Both the position numbers and the translations under genes were made by a program. Shown in pieces: positions 27,390 through 33,563 of a stretch of DNA of 33,563 bases. Source of the DNA: Lachnospiraceae bacterium. GTDB lineage: Bacteria; Bacillota; Clostridia; Lachnospirales; Lachnospiraceae. Positions within the stretch are counted from its first letter, which is position 1, and each line of letters starts with the position of its first letter. Location of the stretch: positions 1 through 33,563 of the forward strand of contig JAJQFO010000234.1 of NCBI GenBank assembly GCA_021201095.1. The letters run 5' to 3'. The notes under the pieces are model-generated. The model had not been told where the DNA came from and did no database searches. It was given only the letters and a program-made list of their open reading frames with translations.

Positions 27390-29305
27390 ATGTGACAATC
27401 AACGGAAAACAATACAAGGTACAGGACGGTTCCACCATCCTCGAGGCTGCCAGATCGGTCGGCATCCACATTCCCACCCTCTGCTATCTGAAGGATATCA
27501 ACAGCATCGGCGCCTGCCGCGTCTGCGTGGTCGAGGTCGAGGGCTGTGCAAAACTGGTTGCTGCCTGCAACAATCAGGTCTGGGAGGGAATGGTTGTACA
27601 TACAAACAGTCCCAAGGTCCGCGAAAGCCGCCGCAACACCGTCGAGCTGATCCTTTCCCAGCATGACGGCCAGTGCGCGACCTGCGTCCGCAGCGGCAAC
27701 TGTACCCTGCAGACGATCGCGAATGATCTGGGCATTGTCGAGCTTCCCTTCCGCAAGAAAGTGCCGAAGTTCGAATGGCCGAAACGCTTCCCGCTGGTCC
27801 GTGACGCCAGAAAATGCATCAAATGCATGCGCTGCGTACAGATCTGCGACAAGGTGCAGGGCATGCACATCTGGGACGTCTCCGGCACCGGCTCCCGAAC
27901 AACCGTGGACGTCTCCCAAAACCGGATGATCAAGGAATCCGACTGCGCCCTCTGCGGCCAGTGCATCACCCACTGTCCGGTAGGTGCCCTCCGCGAATGG
28001 GACGACACCGACCGGGTACTGGATGCCCTCGCGGATCCGGACAAAATCACCGTTGTGCAGATCGCTCCCGCCGTGCGTGCGGCCTGGGGCGAAGCCTTCG
28101 GCCTCTCTCCGGAATTTGCCACCGCCAAACGCCTGGTGGCCGCCCTGCGGCAGATGGGCTTCGACTATATTTTCGACACCAATTTCAGCGCCGACCTGAC
28201 CATTATGGAGGAAGGAAGCGAGCTGATCGAGAAAATCAAGAGAGCTGCGGGGCAGGAAAAATTCCCTCTCTTTACCTCCTGCTGCCCCGGATGGGTGCGT
28301 TTCCTGAAATCGCAGTATCCGGACATGGTTGACCAGCTCTCTACGGCAAAATCACCGCAGCAGATGTTCGGCGCGATCACCAAATCCTACTATGCGCAGC
28401 TGCTCGGCGTAGACCCGTCCAGGATCTATTGCGTCTCCATCATGCCCTGCGTGGCAAAGAAGCACGAATGCGCGATTCCAGGGATGAATGACGGCGCACG
28501 CGTTAGCCAGATGGAGCAGGTGAATGCCTCCGATCCTGGCCAAAACAGTACAGCAGAAAAGCCCCTCGTCCCGGATGTTGACGTGGTGCTGACCACCCGC
28601 GAGGTCGACCGCCTGATCCGTGCGGAGCAGATTCGCCCGGAAATGCTGCCTGAGGAGGAATTCGACATGCCCCTCGGCGTCGGCTCCGGCGCCGGCGTGA
28701 TCTTCGGCGCGACCGGCGGTGTCATGGAGGCCGCCCTGCGCAGCGCCTACTATCTGGTCACCGGAAGAAACCCGGATCCGGATTCTTTCAAAAAAGTAAG
28801 AGCTATGGAAGCGCCCCCTCGCTCCGCTTCGGCGGATATCCCGCCCGAAGGGCGAGGATGCCACCCGGCGAGGGCAGATCGCGTCAGCCATGCTGAAAAC
28901 GCTTCGCGTTGGGCTGACGCTATGAATGGCTGGAAAGAAGCGGAATTCAACCTCGCCGGAACCCAGCTGAAGGTTGCAGTCGTCAGCGGCCTCGGGAACA
29001 CCCGCAAGCTGATCGAAGCACTCCGCAGAGGAGATGTGAGCTATCACTTTGTAGAAGTCATGGCCTGTCCGGGCGGCTGTGCCGGAGGCGGCGGACAGCC
29101 GATCAAGGACGGTGAAGAGCGTGCCTCTGACCGATGCGACGTGCTCTACGGTCTGGACAAAATCAACCAGCTGCGCTATTCGCATGAAAACCCGGCTGTG
29201 AAGCAATGCTATCAGGATTATCTCGGAGCGCCGCTCTCACACAAGGCACACGAGCTGCTGCACACCGATCATCACGCATGGCAAATGCCGCAGGAAACAA
29301 CATAA
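27383..29305 (+). CDS. hydA: [FeFe]-hydrogenase catalytic subunit with an in-frame insertion
   Basis: 640 residues from the ATG at 27383, with GGGAGG eight bases upstream. Cofactor sites in order: [2Fe-2S] Cys 34, 45, 48, 62; His-Cys3 cluster H94, C98, C101, C107; two [4Fe-4S] clusters (C145-x2-C-x2-C-x3-C155 and C188-x2-C-x2-C-x3-C198); H-cluster motifs TSCCPGW (298-304), MPCVAKKHE (354-362) and MACPGGCAGGGGQP (560 on); then the small-subunit-like end. All H-cluster cysteines (300, 356, 562, 566) are present, so the enzyme should be active in making or oxidising H2. Residues 476-514 are an extra 39-residue segment encoded by a palindromic element (see 28808-28924). A second, shorter family-atypical stretch lies near NASDPGQNSTAEK. 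A strong terminator follows. Confidence 0.95.
   Translation: MVNVTINGKQYKVQDGSTILEAARSVGIHIPTLCYLKDINSIGACRVCVVEVEGCAKLVAACNNQVWEGMVVHTNSPKVRESRRNTVELILSQHDGQCATCVRSGNCTLQTIANDLGIVELPFRKKVPKFEWPKRFPLVRDARKCIKCMRCVQICDKVQGMHIWDVSGTGSRTTVDVSQNRMIKESDCALCGQCITHCPVGALREWDDTDRVLDALADPDKITVVQIAPAVRAAWGEAFGLSPEFATAKRLVAALRQMGFDYIFDTNFSADLTIMEEGSELIEKIKRAAGQEKFPLFTSCCPGWVRFLKSQYPDMVDQLSTAKSPQQMFGAITKSYYAQLLGVDPSRIYCVSIMPCVAKKHECAIPGMNDGARVSQMEQVNASDPGQNSTAEKPLVPDVDVVLTTREVDRLIRAEQIRPEMLPEEEFDMPLGVGSGAGVIFGATGGVMEAALRSAYYLVTGRNPDPDSFKKVRAMEAPPRSASADIPPEGRGCHPARADRVSHAENASRWADAMNGWKEAEFNLAGTQLKVAVVSGLGNTRKLIEALRRGDVSYHFVEVMACPGGCAGGGGQPIKDGEERASDRCDVLYGLDKINQLRYSHENPAVKQCYQDYLGAPLSHKAHELLHTDHHAWQMPQETT
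28808..28924 (+). mobile_element. 117-bp palindromic element inserted in frame in hydA
   Basis: GCTATG occurs at 28802-28807 and again at 28919-28924, 117 bases apart, as a target duplication would. The DNA between is rich in dyads: CCCTCGC/GCGAGGG (28816-28822 and 28868-28874), CGCCC/GGGCG (28842-28846 and 28850-28854), CCGC/GCGG (28824-28835) and GCGTCAGCC/GGCTGACGC (28881-28889 and 28912-28920) with AACGC/GCGTT inside. Removing the 39 codons rejoins VRAM to NGWKEAEFNLAG, matching the family pattern VRGLEGIKEAEIDLNG. The inserted peptide is Arg/Pro/Ala-rich and unlike the rest of HydA. No second copy is in this window. Confidence 0.75.
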
Positions 29306-29324
29306 AACCAAAATAATAGATAGC

Positions 29325-29365
29325 AATCGAGCAGGAGACTGCTTTTCGTCTCCTGCTCGATTTTT
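29325..29365 (+). terminator. Strong terminator after hydA
   Basis: A perfect 15-bp stem (29325-29339 with 29348-29362, core CGAGCAGGAGAC) and 8-nt loop leads into TTTTT (29361-29365), 20 bases after the hydA stop. It also lies downstream of the convergent nagA and may block read-through both ways. Confidence 0.9.
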
Positions 29366-29394
29366 ATGATGCGCAGGGGCGCGCAAGGAACCGT

Positions 29395-30591
29395 TCAAAC
29401 CTTCCGCCCATGAATATACACCGCACGAATGCAAAGCTCCTGATCGAGTATTACCAGATTTGCATATTTCCCAGGCTCCAGACTTCCATATTCATCAAAA
29501 ATCCCTACTGCCTTTGCAGGATTGACCGCTGCTGCCCGGACGGCGCCCGAAAGAGGAATGCCCATCGTCTTCACTGCCGTGCGCAGGCAATCCATCAGGT
29601 TTGAAGCAGAGCCCGCCAACGTTCCATCCAAAAGGGTGGCGCGTTTTTGTTCGAGATAGAAATGCTGGCCGCCCAGCTCATATTCACCGTCCGGCATCCC
29701 GCACGCCCGCAGGCTGTCGCTGATCAGGATAACACGCTCCTCGCCAAAGAGCCGGAATGTGGCGCGCACCACCGCCGGATGAATATGGATTCCGTCGCAG
29801 ATCAGCTCCACCATGCAGGAGGGATCATCCGCAGCCGCCCCAATCGGTCCCGGGTCCCGGTGATGAAATCCCGGCATCGCATTGTAAAGATGGGTAATCT
29901 GAGAGGCACCCGCTTCGAGCGCTCTGCGCGTCGTCTCGTAATCAGCCGTCATATGAGCCAGAGAAACGTTCACCCTCCCGGCATGCGCACGGATAAACTC
30001 CAAAGCGCCGTCCGTTTCCGGCGCCAGCGCTACCGTACGGATACAACCATTCGCCGCCTCATTTAACCGTTGAAACAATTCCGCATCCGGTCTGCGGATA
30101 TAGCTTTCATTCTGCGCCCCTTTTTTCGCCGCACTGATGAACGGCCCTTCCAGATACAGACCGGCCAGAACAGCCCCGACGCTCTCCCCTTCCCCACGAT
30201 ACGCGGCGGAGCCCTGTGCTGCTTTGTCCATGCATCCAGACGCACGATATGCTGCGGCAGCCCGCGCCACCGCCATCAGCTGTTCTTCCGAAACTGTCAT
30301 GGTCGCGGGTGTAATCGTGGTGATCCCATGGGCTCCCTCATAGCGGGCGATTCTCCGTAACGCTTCGACCGTACCGTCACAGGCGTCGCTGCCGGCACAG
30401 CCGTGAAAATGGATGTCCGTAAGCCCAGGTATCACATAGCAGCCAGAGGCATCGAGCAGAGTATCCTCTCCCCTGCACGCCTCATATGCGTCGCGATCCA
30501 GAATACGCTCACCCGCCATATATACAGTCTTTTTTGCAAAGTAATTCTGTTCCGTATACACCATTCCGTTCAAAATCCGGTACTTCTTCAT
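29395..30591 (-). CDS. nagA: N-acetylglucosamine-6-phosphate deacetylase
   Basis: 398 residues, the usual length for NagA. It removes the acetyl group from GlcNAc-6-phosphate in amino-sugar catabolism and cell-wall recycling. Visible signatures: the metal-site start GLTDIHFHGCAG, LYLEGPFISAAKKGAQN with the metal-binding Glu, VSLAHMTADY and ITHLYNAMPGFHHRDPG with metal and substrate histidines, ICDGIHIHP, and the catalytic Asp in ILISDSLRACG; NPAKAVGIFDEYGSLEPGK closes the amidohydrolase fold. GGAG lies about 13 bases before the ATG at 30591, rather far. No nagB is next to it in this window. It is driven by a consensus promoter 250 bases upstream, so it has a long leader with repeats. The neighbouring plus-strand GTPase gene is divergent. 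Confidence 0.95.
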   Translation of the reverse strand: MKKYRILNGMVYTEQNYFAKKTVYMAGERILDRDAYEACRGEDTLLDASGCYVIPGLTDIHFHGCAGSDACDGTVEALRRIARYEGAHGITTITPATMTVSEEQLMAVARAAAAYRASGCMDKAAQGSAAYRGEGESVGAVLAGLYLEGPFISAAKKGAQNESYIRRPDAELFQRLNEAANGCIRTVALAPETDGALEFIRAHAGRVNVSLAHMTADYETTRRALEAGASQITHLYNAMPGFHHRDPGPIGAAADDPSCMVELICDGIHIHPAVVRATFRLFGEERVILISDSLRACGMPDGEYELGGQHFYLEQKRATLLDGTLAGSASNLMDCLRTAVKTMGIPLSGAVRAAAVNPAKAVGIFDEYGSLEPGKYANLVILDQELCIRAVYIHGRKV

Positions 30592-30610
30592 ATTTTATAT
30601 TCATCTCCAT

Positions 30611-30627
30611 TCCGGCATTGTGCCGGA
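30611..30627 (-). promoter_or_regulatory. Hairpin just upstream of the nagA ribosome site
   Basis: TCCGGCA (30611-30617) and TGCCGGA (30621-30627) form a perfect 7-bp stem with a 3-nt loop, about 20 bases before the nagA ATG. It could affect ribosome access. Confidence 0.5.
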
Positions 30628-30654
30628 GCCTGGCAATGCACGCGGTGTGTTGTG

Positions 30655-30783
30655 CTGCCAGGTACTGTCCGGCACTATGCGGAGTTGCCTGGATCTGTCA
30701 GACATTATCCGGCGCCATCTGCTGTGTCTGTCTCTGTCAGACGTTACCCAGTGCTGCCTGGAGCTGTCGGGCATTATCCGGCA
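30655..30783. repeat. Degenerate 30-bp tandem repeats in the nagA leader
   Basis: Units at 30655-30684, 30685-30714 and 30754-30783 share the pattern CTGCCTGGAnCTGTC then nGGCATTATCCGGCG; the unit at 30715-30753 is diverged and 39 bases long. All are multiples of three. Plus-strand frames read like decapeptide repeats (LPGSVRHYPA), but no start with a ribosome site is present, so I treat this as non-coding leader. The same region holds no recognisable riboswitch. Confidence 0.7.
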
Positions 30784-30847
30784 TCACCTGTCTTTGTCCA
30801 GCTCTGTCTGCCGAACGTCTCGTGTGCAAATCGTTCATTTGCCAATT

Positions 30848-30875
30848 ATTATACTCGCTCCTTCTTCCTTGTCAA
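30848..30875 (-). promoter_or_regulatory. Consensus sigma-A promoter of nagA
   Basis: Minus-strand TTGACA (30870-30875), 16 bases, TATAAT (30848-30853); both hexamers are perfect. Start near 30841, about 250 bases before the nagA ATG. Confidence 0.85.
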
Positions 30876-30987
30876 ACAAAAACAAAAGCGCGCGCGACAG
30901 GTCCTTGTTTGCCTGTATTTTTCAGGAAGCCCGCATAACTAACGGTTCGCTCGCAGGGTACAAACATACGCACTTTTGATAATTTGC

Positions 30988-31016
30988 TTGAACTGCAGCC
31001 AGATATATGCTATAAA
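30988..31016 (+). promoter_or_regulatory. Promoter of the GTPase gene
   Basis: TTGAAC (30988-30993), 17 bases, TATAAA (31011-31016). It is back to back with the nagA promoter, 112 bases away. Its position rules out start codons upstream of 31017 for the next gene. Confidence 0.65.
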
Positions 31017-31091
31017 AAATACCTAATACAAAAGAGAAAAATCGTAATCGTGAAGAAACTGAACAGTTACAAAAAGCACAGCGAGGTTCTT

Positions 31092-32291
31092 ATGACAAGA
31101 ATAGATTTAATCACCGGATTTCTGGGTGCGGGCAAAACGACCTTCCTTAAAAAATACGCAGATTATCTGCTGCGGAAGGGAATGCATATCGGGATTCTGG
31201 AAAATGACTATGGTGCGGTGAATGTAGACATGATGCTGCTGCAGGATCTCCTCAGCGATCAGTGCGAGCTGGAAATGGTTGCCGGCGGCTGCCACCGGGA
31301 CTGCCATCGCCGCCGTTTCAAGTCGAAGCTGATCGCGATGGGAATGTGCGGCTACGACCGCGTATTGGTCGAACCGTCCGGAGTCTTCGATGTAGATGAA
31401 TTTTTCGACATTCTCCATGAAGATCCCCTTGACCAGTGGTACGAGATTGGAAATGTGATCGCGGTCGTGGACGCAAAGATGCCTGCAGAGCTGTCGGAAG
31501 ACGCGGACTATCTCCTGGCCTCAGAAGCAGCCAGCGCCGGCTGCGTGGTTATAAGCAAAGCTCAGGAAGCATCCAGTGCAGAGATCGCGGCGGTGCTCTC
31601 GCATCTGAACCAGGCACTGGAAAAAATTCACTGCCAGCGGAGGTTTGACGCAGATATTCTGAATGCAGACAATTTGGGAGTTCATATGTATGATGAAAAG
31701 ATGCCGAAACCGGATATTTTGGCTCCTGATGCAAAGACATCAACGCCAGATATTTCAAAAGCAGACATTTTAGGTACCGACGATTCACTTCCTGTCGTTA
31801 AGGGTACTGACGACATTATCTGCCAAAACTGGGAGTCGCTGACCGATACGGATTTTGAGCGGATTGCGTCCTGCGGCTATGTGAGTGAGGACTTTCAGAA
31901 ACGAATCGTGCCGGAAGAAAAATTCTCATCGGTATATTTTATGAATGTGCAAATGTCAGTAGACGAGCTCTGCTCCGCCGCAGAACGGATTTTTAAAGAC
32001 CAGGCCTGCGGCAATGTCTGGCGCATCAAGGGATTTCTGCAGACATCCAGAGCAGCTGAGACTCAGACATCCAAAAGGACAGATAAATCTGCGGCGCTCG
32101 GAAAATCCGAAGAATATACACAAGAAATGCCGTCAAAAGCGCAGCAGACATGGGCTGAATTTAACGCCACCCGCCAGGACTTCTCCCTCCGGCCGGTCAG
32201 CACCGGACAGGAGGTACTGATTGTGATCGGAGAGAATCTGAATGAACAGGTGATCCGCCGGTACTTTTCAGAAGTGAAAAAAGATTCCTGA
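31092..32291 (+). CDS. COG0523/CobW-family GTP-binding protein (putative metallochaperone)
   Basis: 399 residues from the ATG at 31092 (GAGG five bases upstream); the frame is open from 30984 but the promoter lies inside that extension. The P-loop GFLGAGKTT is at residues 9-17, ILENDYGAVNVD follows as the switch region, and VLVEPSGVFDVDEFFD is the G3-type motif of the family. The usual CxCC metal motif is replaced by GGCHRDCHRRRFKSK, and the G4 NKxD by ISKAQE, so metal and nucleotide specificity may differ. A low-complexity, Asp/Pro/Lys-rich insert (about residues 205-240) and a CobW C-terminal domain with a second linker follow. COG0523 proteins deliver metals such as Zn or Co to target enzymes; the target here is unknown. 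The downstream hairpin ends the transcript. Confidence 0.85.
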   Translation: MTRIDLITGFLGAGKTTFLKKYADYLLRKGMHIGILENDYGAVNVDMMLLQDLLSDQCELEMVAGGCHRDCHRRRFKSKLIAMGMCGYDRVLVEPSGVFDVDEFFDILHEDPLDQWYEIGNVIAVVDAKMPAELSEDADYLLASEAASAGCVVISKAQEASSAEIAAVLSHLNQALEKIHCQRRFDADILNADNLGVHMYDEKMPKPDILAPDAKTSTPDISKADILGTDDSLPVVKGTDDIICQNWESLTDTDFERIASCGYVSEDFQKRIVPEEKFSSVYFMNVQMSVDELCSAAERIFKDQACGNVWRIKGFLQTSRAAETQTSKRTDKSAALGKSEEYTQEMPSKAQQTWAEFNATRQDFSLRPVSTGQEVLIVIGENLNEQVIRRYFSEVKKDS

Positions 32292-32302
32292 TTTTGCAGA
32301 GG

Positions 32303-32331
32303 ATTATGCGAAGTGTTTTTCTTCGCATAAT
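32303..32331. terminator. Shared bidirectional terminator of the convergent GTPase and acetyltransferase genes
   Basis: ATTATGCGAAG (32303-32313) and CTTCGCATAAT (32321-32331) form a perfect 11-bp stem with a 7-nt loop; GTTTTG follows on the plus strand. The stop codon of the minus-strand acetyltransferase (32304-32306) is part of the stem, so the hairpin is built from coding sequence. Confidence 0.75.
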
Positions 32332-32816
32332 GTTTTGTACATGACATGGATGTCTTCATAATGCCCGTCTTTCATTTGAAATCCTCCTGGAATTATACCA
32401 ACATCCACAAACCCTAATCTCTCATATAAATGTCTGGCGTGGATATTGCTATCTACGACAGCGTTGAACTGCATAATAGCAAAGCCATAGTCCCTCGCTT
32501 TTTCCAGACAGTCAGATACCAGCTTTTCCCCAATATGAAGTCCCCGTGCTTTAGAATTTACAGCATAGCTGGCGTTGGCAATATGCCCGCATCTTCCAAC
32601 ATTATTGGGGTGAAGAATATACATTCCCAATACAACATTTCTTTCTGTATCTACTGCAATACCAGTATAAGTCTGTTCATTAAAAAAAGCATCTGCCTCC
32701 GTTTCGTCCAATCTGTTTAGCTGGGGAAACGCAATACCTTCTTCAATTACCTCATTCCAGATATTCATTGTTTCCAACAAATATGAGTTTTCAAATTTTT
32801 TTATTACAACTGACAT
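32304..32816 (-). CDS. GNAT-family N-acetyltransferase
   Basis: 170 residues, the full length of a single GNAT domain. VLGMYILHPNNVGRCGHIANASYAV is the central strand region, followed by the acetyl-CoA loop NSKARGLHIGEKLVSDCLEKA (the R/Q-x-x-G-x-G/A position reads ARGLHIG), then FNAVVDSNIHARHLYERLGF, the typical helix and strand before the C-terminus. The substrate cannot be told from sequence; the closest general type is a phosphinothricin/amino-acid-like acetyltransferase. The ATG at 32816 follows GGAG at seven bases. The promoter is embedded in two palindromes, suggesting tight regulation. Downstream of the LoaP-like gene by 87 bases, it could also be read from that gene's transcript. Confidence 0.88.
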   Translation of the reverse strand: MSVVIKKFENSYLLETMNIWNEVIEEGIAFPQLNRLDETEADAFFNEQTYTGIAVDTERNVVLGMYILHPNNVGRCGHIANASYAVNSKARGLHIGEKLVSDCLEKARDYGFAIMQFNAVVDSNIHARHLYERLGFVDVGIIPGGFQMKDGHYEDIHVMYKTLCEEKHFA

Positions 32817-32838
32817 GGCTGTTCTCCATTTTCCGATT

Positions 32839-32862
32839 GTTTGGTCCCATTGTAAACCAAAC
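32839..32862. promoter_or_regulatory. Inverted repeat around the acetyltransferase -10
   Basis: GTTTGGT (32839-32845) and ACCAAAC (32856-32862) are perfect complements with a 10-base gap that contains most of the -10 hexamer. A dimeric repressor site is the simplest reading. Confidence 0.55.
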
Positions 32863-32878
32863 GCCGGGGCGTTGTAAA
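32849..32878 (-). promoter_or_regulatory. Promoter of the acetyltransferase gene
   Basis: Minus-strand TTTACA (32873-32878), 18 bases, TACAAT (32849-32854). Start near 32842, leader about 26 bases. Confidence 0.6.
32860..32873. promoter_or_regulatory. 14-bp palindrome in the promoter spacer
   Basis: AACGCCGGGGCGTT (arms AACGCC/GGCGTT, two central bases) occupies the spacer between -10 and -35 and overlaps the neighbouring inverted repeat by three bases. It could be a second operator or a weak terminator of the upstream gene. Confidence 0.5.
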
Positions 32879-32903
32879 GAGGAAATGCTGCCGCTCTATC
32901 GGC

Positions 32904-33473
32904 TTACGGTATTCTCTCTGTAAGTTCCAGCCCGGCTATCAGTGCATCTGTGCCGTATTTTGTAAAATTTCTGATCTCTTTTTCGGAAATTCTCAGCCAT
33001 GCCAGACGTTTATGACGGTCAACACGCATAATCTGGCTGTCGTGTCCAGTCAGCGGACCTTCTGTGACATGAGCCTTGCCACTTTTGATAATTCCTTTCG
33101 ACATGGGAATGTGATGCTGCCTGTCACTTAATTCATACAAAAGCTTTGCCAGTTCGTCCGGAATCGAAATCAACGGGACATGATTCTCCTTTAATTTTTC
33201 AGCCTCATCATTCTCACAATAAAGAAAACGAAACTTTGGGAAAGCCGCTACCGTCATGGAACGCCATTCCCCCTGCACATGTCGCATACGTTCCACCGTG
33301 AACTGGAAAGATTCTGAAATAGCAATAGAAAAAGCATCCTGATCCTGTGGGGATTCAGATGCTTTCTTATCTGCCATTTCGATTCCATTTTCAACGTGGA
33401 TTTTGGATTCCGTTGTTCTTCCGTTATTCCCGGCATCCTCTGTTTCCTGAGGATAATATAGTGCGTACAGCAA
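32904..33473 (-). CDS. LoaP/UpxY-like NusG paralog (specialised transcription antiterminator)
   Basis: 189 residues from a TTG at 33473 with GGGAGG seven bases upstream and an in-frame stop nine codons back at most; a later ATG at 33377 has a weaker site and would lose the first strand. The N-terminal part (LYALYYPQ...FQFTVERMRHVQGEWRSMTVAAFPKFRFLY) follows the NGN domain pattern, with the F-P-x-F/Y-x-F strand. The C-terminal part GKAHVTEGPLTGHDSQIMRVDRHKRLAWLRI is the KOW motif with the VTEGPLxG...IxxxDRHKRxAxL signature of LoaP-type NusG homologs. These proteins bind RNA polymerase, often at long surface-polysaccharide or secondary-metabolite operons, and prevent termination. The leader upstream is outside the window. 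Target operon unknown; the GNAT gene is the only candidate seen here. Confidence 0.8.
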   Translation of the reverse strand: MLYALYYPQETEDAGNNGRTTESKIHVENGIEMADKKASESPQDQDAFSIAISESFQFTVERMRHVQGEWRSMTVAAFPKFRFLYCENDEAEKLKENHVPLISIPDELAKLLYELSDRQHHIPMSKGIIKSGKAHVTEGPLTGHDSQIMRVDRHKRLAWLRISEKEIRNFTKYGTDALIAGLELTERIP

Positions 33474-33563
33474 GCGCAGTCCTCCCTCCTACTGTTATTT
33501 GTGCTTTTGGCTCTTCGGGAAATGACGGAAAAGCTTCAGGATTCCTCGGTATTTCAACCTCCG

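Noticed and set aside
26667-27398. 243-codon minus-strand frame inside the flavoprotein gene
   Set aside because: Overlaps well-conserved coding sequence on the other strand; GC-rich shadow frame.
28352-29206. 284-codon minus-strand frame inside hydA
   Set aside because: Shadow of the conserved hydrogenase gene; no recognisable protein features.
30620-30979. Plus-strand frames over the 30-bp repeats (LPGSVRHYPA-type peptides)
   Set aside because: No start codon with a ribosome site, and the region is the leader of the opposite-strand nagA.
33424-33563. Minus-strand open stretch from the window edge ending EVEIPRNPEAFPSF...GCRE
   Set aside because: It overlaps the start of the LoaP-like gene by 50 bases and is short. 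It might be the C-terminus of an upstream gene, but I cannot support this from 46 codons.

Overview
The window looks like a chromosomal segment of a Gram-positive anaerobe, most likely a gut Firmicute of the Lachnospiraceae type. The evidence is LPxTG surface proteins with a class C sortase, an [FeFe]-hydrogenase with a GltD/NuoF-like partner, a LoaP-like NusG paralog, Rpn/PD-(D/E)XK nuclease remnants, strong AGGAGG-type ribosome binding sites and sigma-A promoters. This is inference from gene content; no rRNA or tRNA is present. I saw no CRISPR array and no insertion-sequence transposase.

Left part (1-21870, almost all on the minus strand): a surface-pilus locus. In transcription order it has a giant cell-wall-anchored adhesin (21869-6626, about 5,080 residues if a frame break is repaired), a major pilin (6193-4397, LPATG) and a class C sortase (613 to beyond the window edge). 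The adhesin carries an export signal, two low-complexity Thr/Glu stalks, four duplicated beta-helix modules, CnaB/SpaA-like domains and LPQTG. Its frame breaks at a run of eight G (21031-21038) between the signal-peptide part and the rest, which suggests a phase-variable switch or a sequencing error. Its promoter region holds a perfect 11-bp inverted repeat around the -10 and four TTTCGTA repeats upstream of the -35. Two ATPase genes with their own promoters (3925-2609 and 2446-782) and a decayed antitoxin-like remnant lie between pilin and sortase.

Middle part (22000-25300): two tandem tails of an Rpn-family nuclease; metY (O-acetylhomoserine sulfhydrylase) with a near-consensus promoter and its own terminator; and a small toxin-antitoxin pair whose RelE/ParE-like toxin is frameshifted by one extra G.

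Right part (25400-33563): a two-gene hydrogenase operon on the plus strand (a NuoF/GltD-like flavoprotein overlapping hydA) with a terminator hairpin between promoter and first gene. HydA contains a precise in-frame 117-bp palindromic insertion flanked by GCTATG repeats. Next come nagA (minus) with a long leader holding 30-bp repeats, a divergent COG0523/CobW-type GTPase (plus), a convergent GNAT acetyltransferase (minus) whose promoter is embedded in two palindromes, and a LoaP-like antiterminator at the right edge.

The strongest candidates for new biology are the G8 switch with its layered promoter in the giant adhesin gene, and the coding palindromic element inside HydA.
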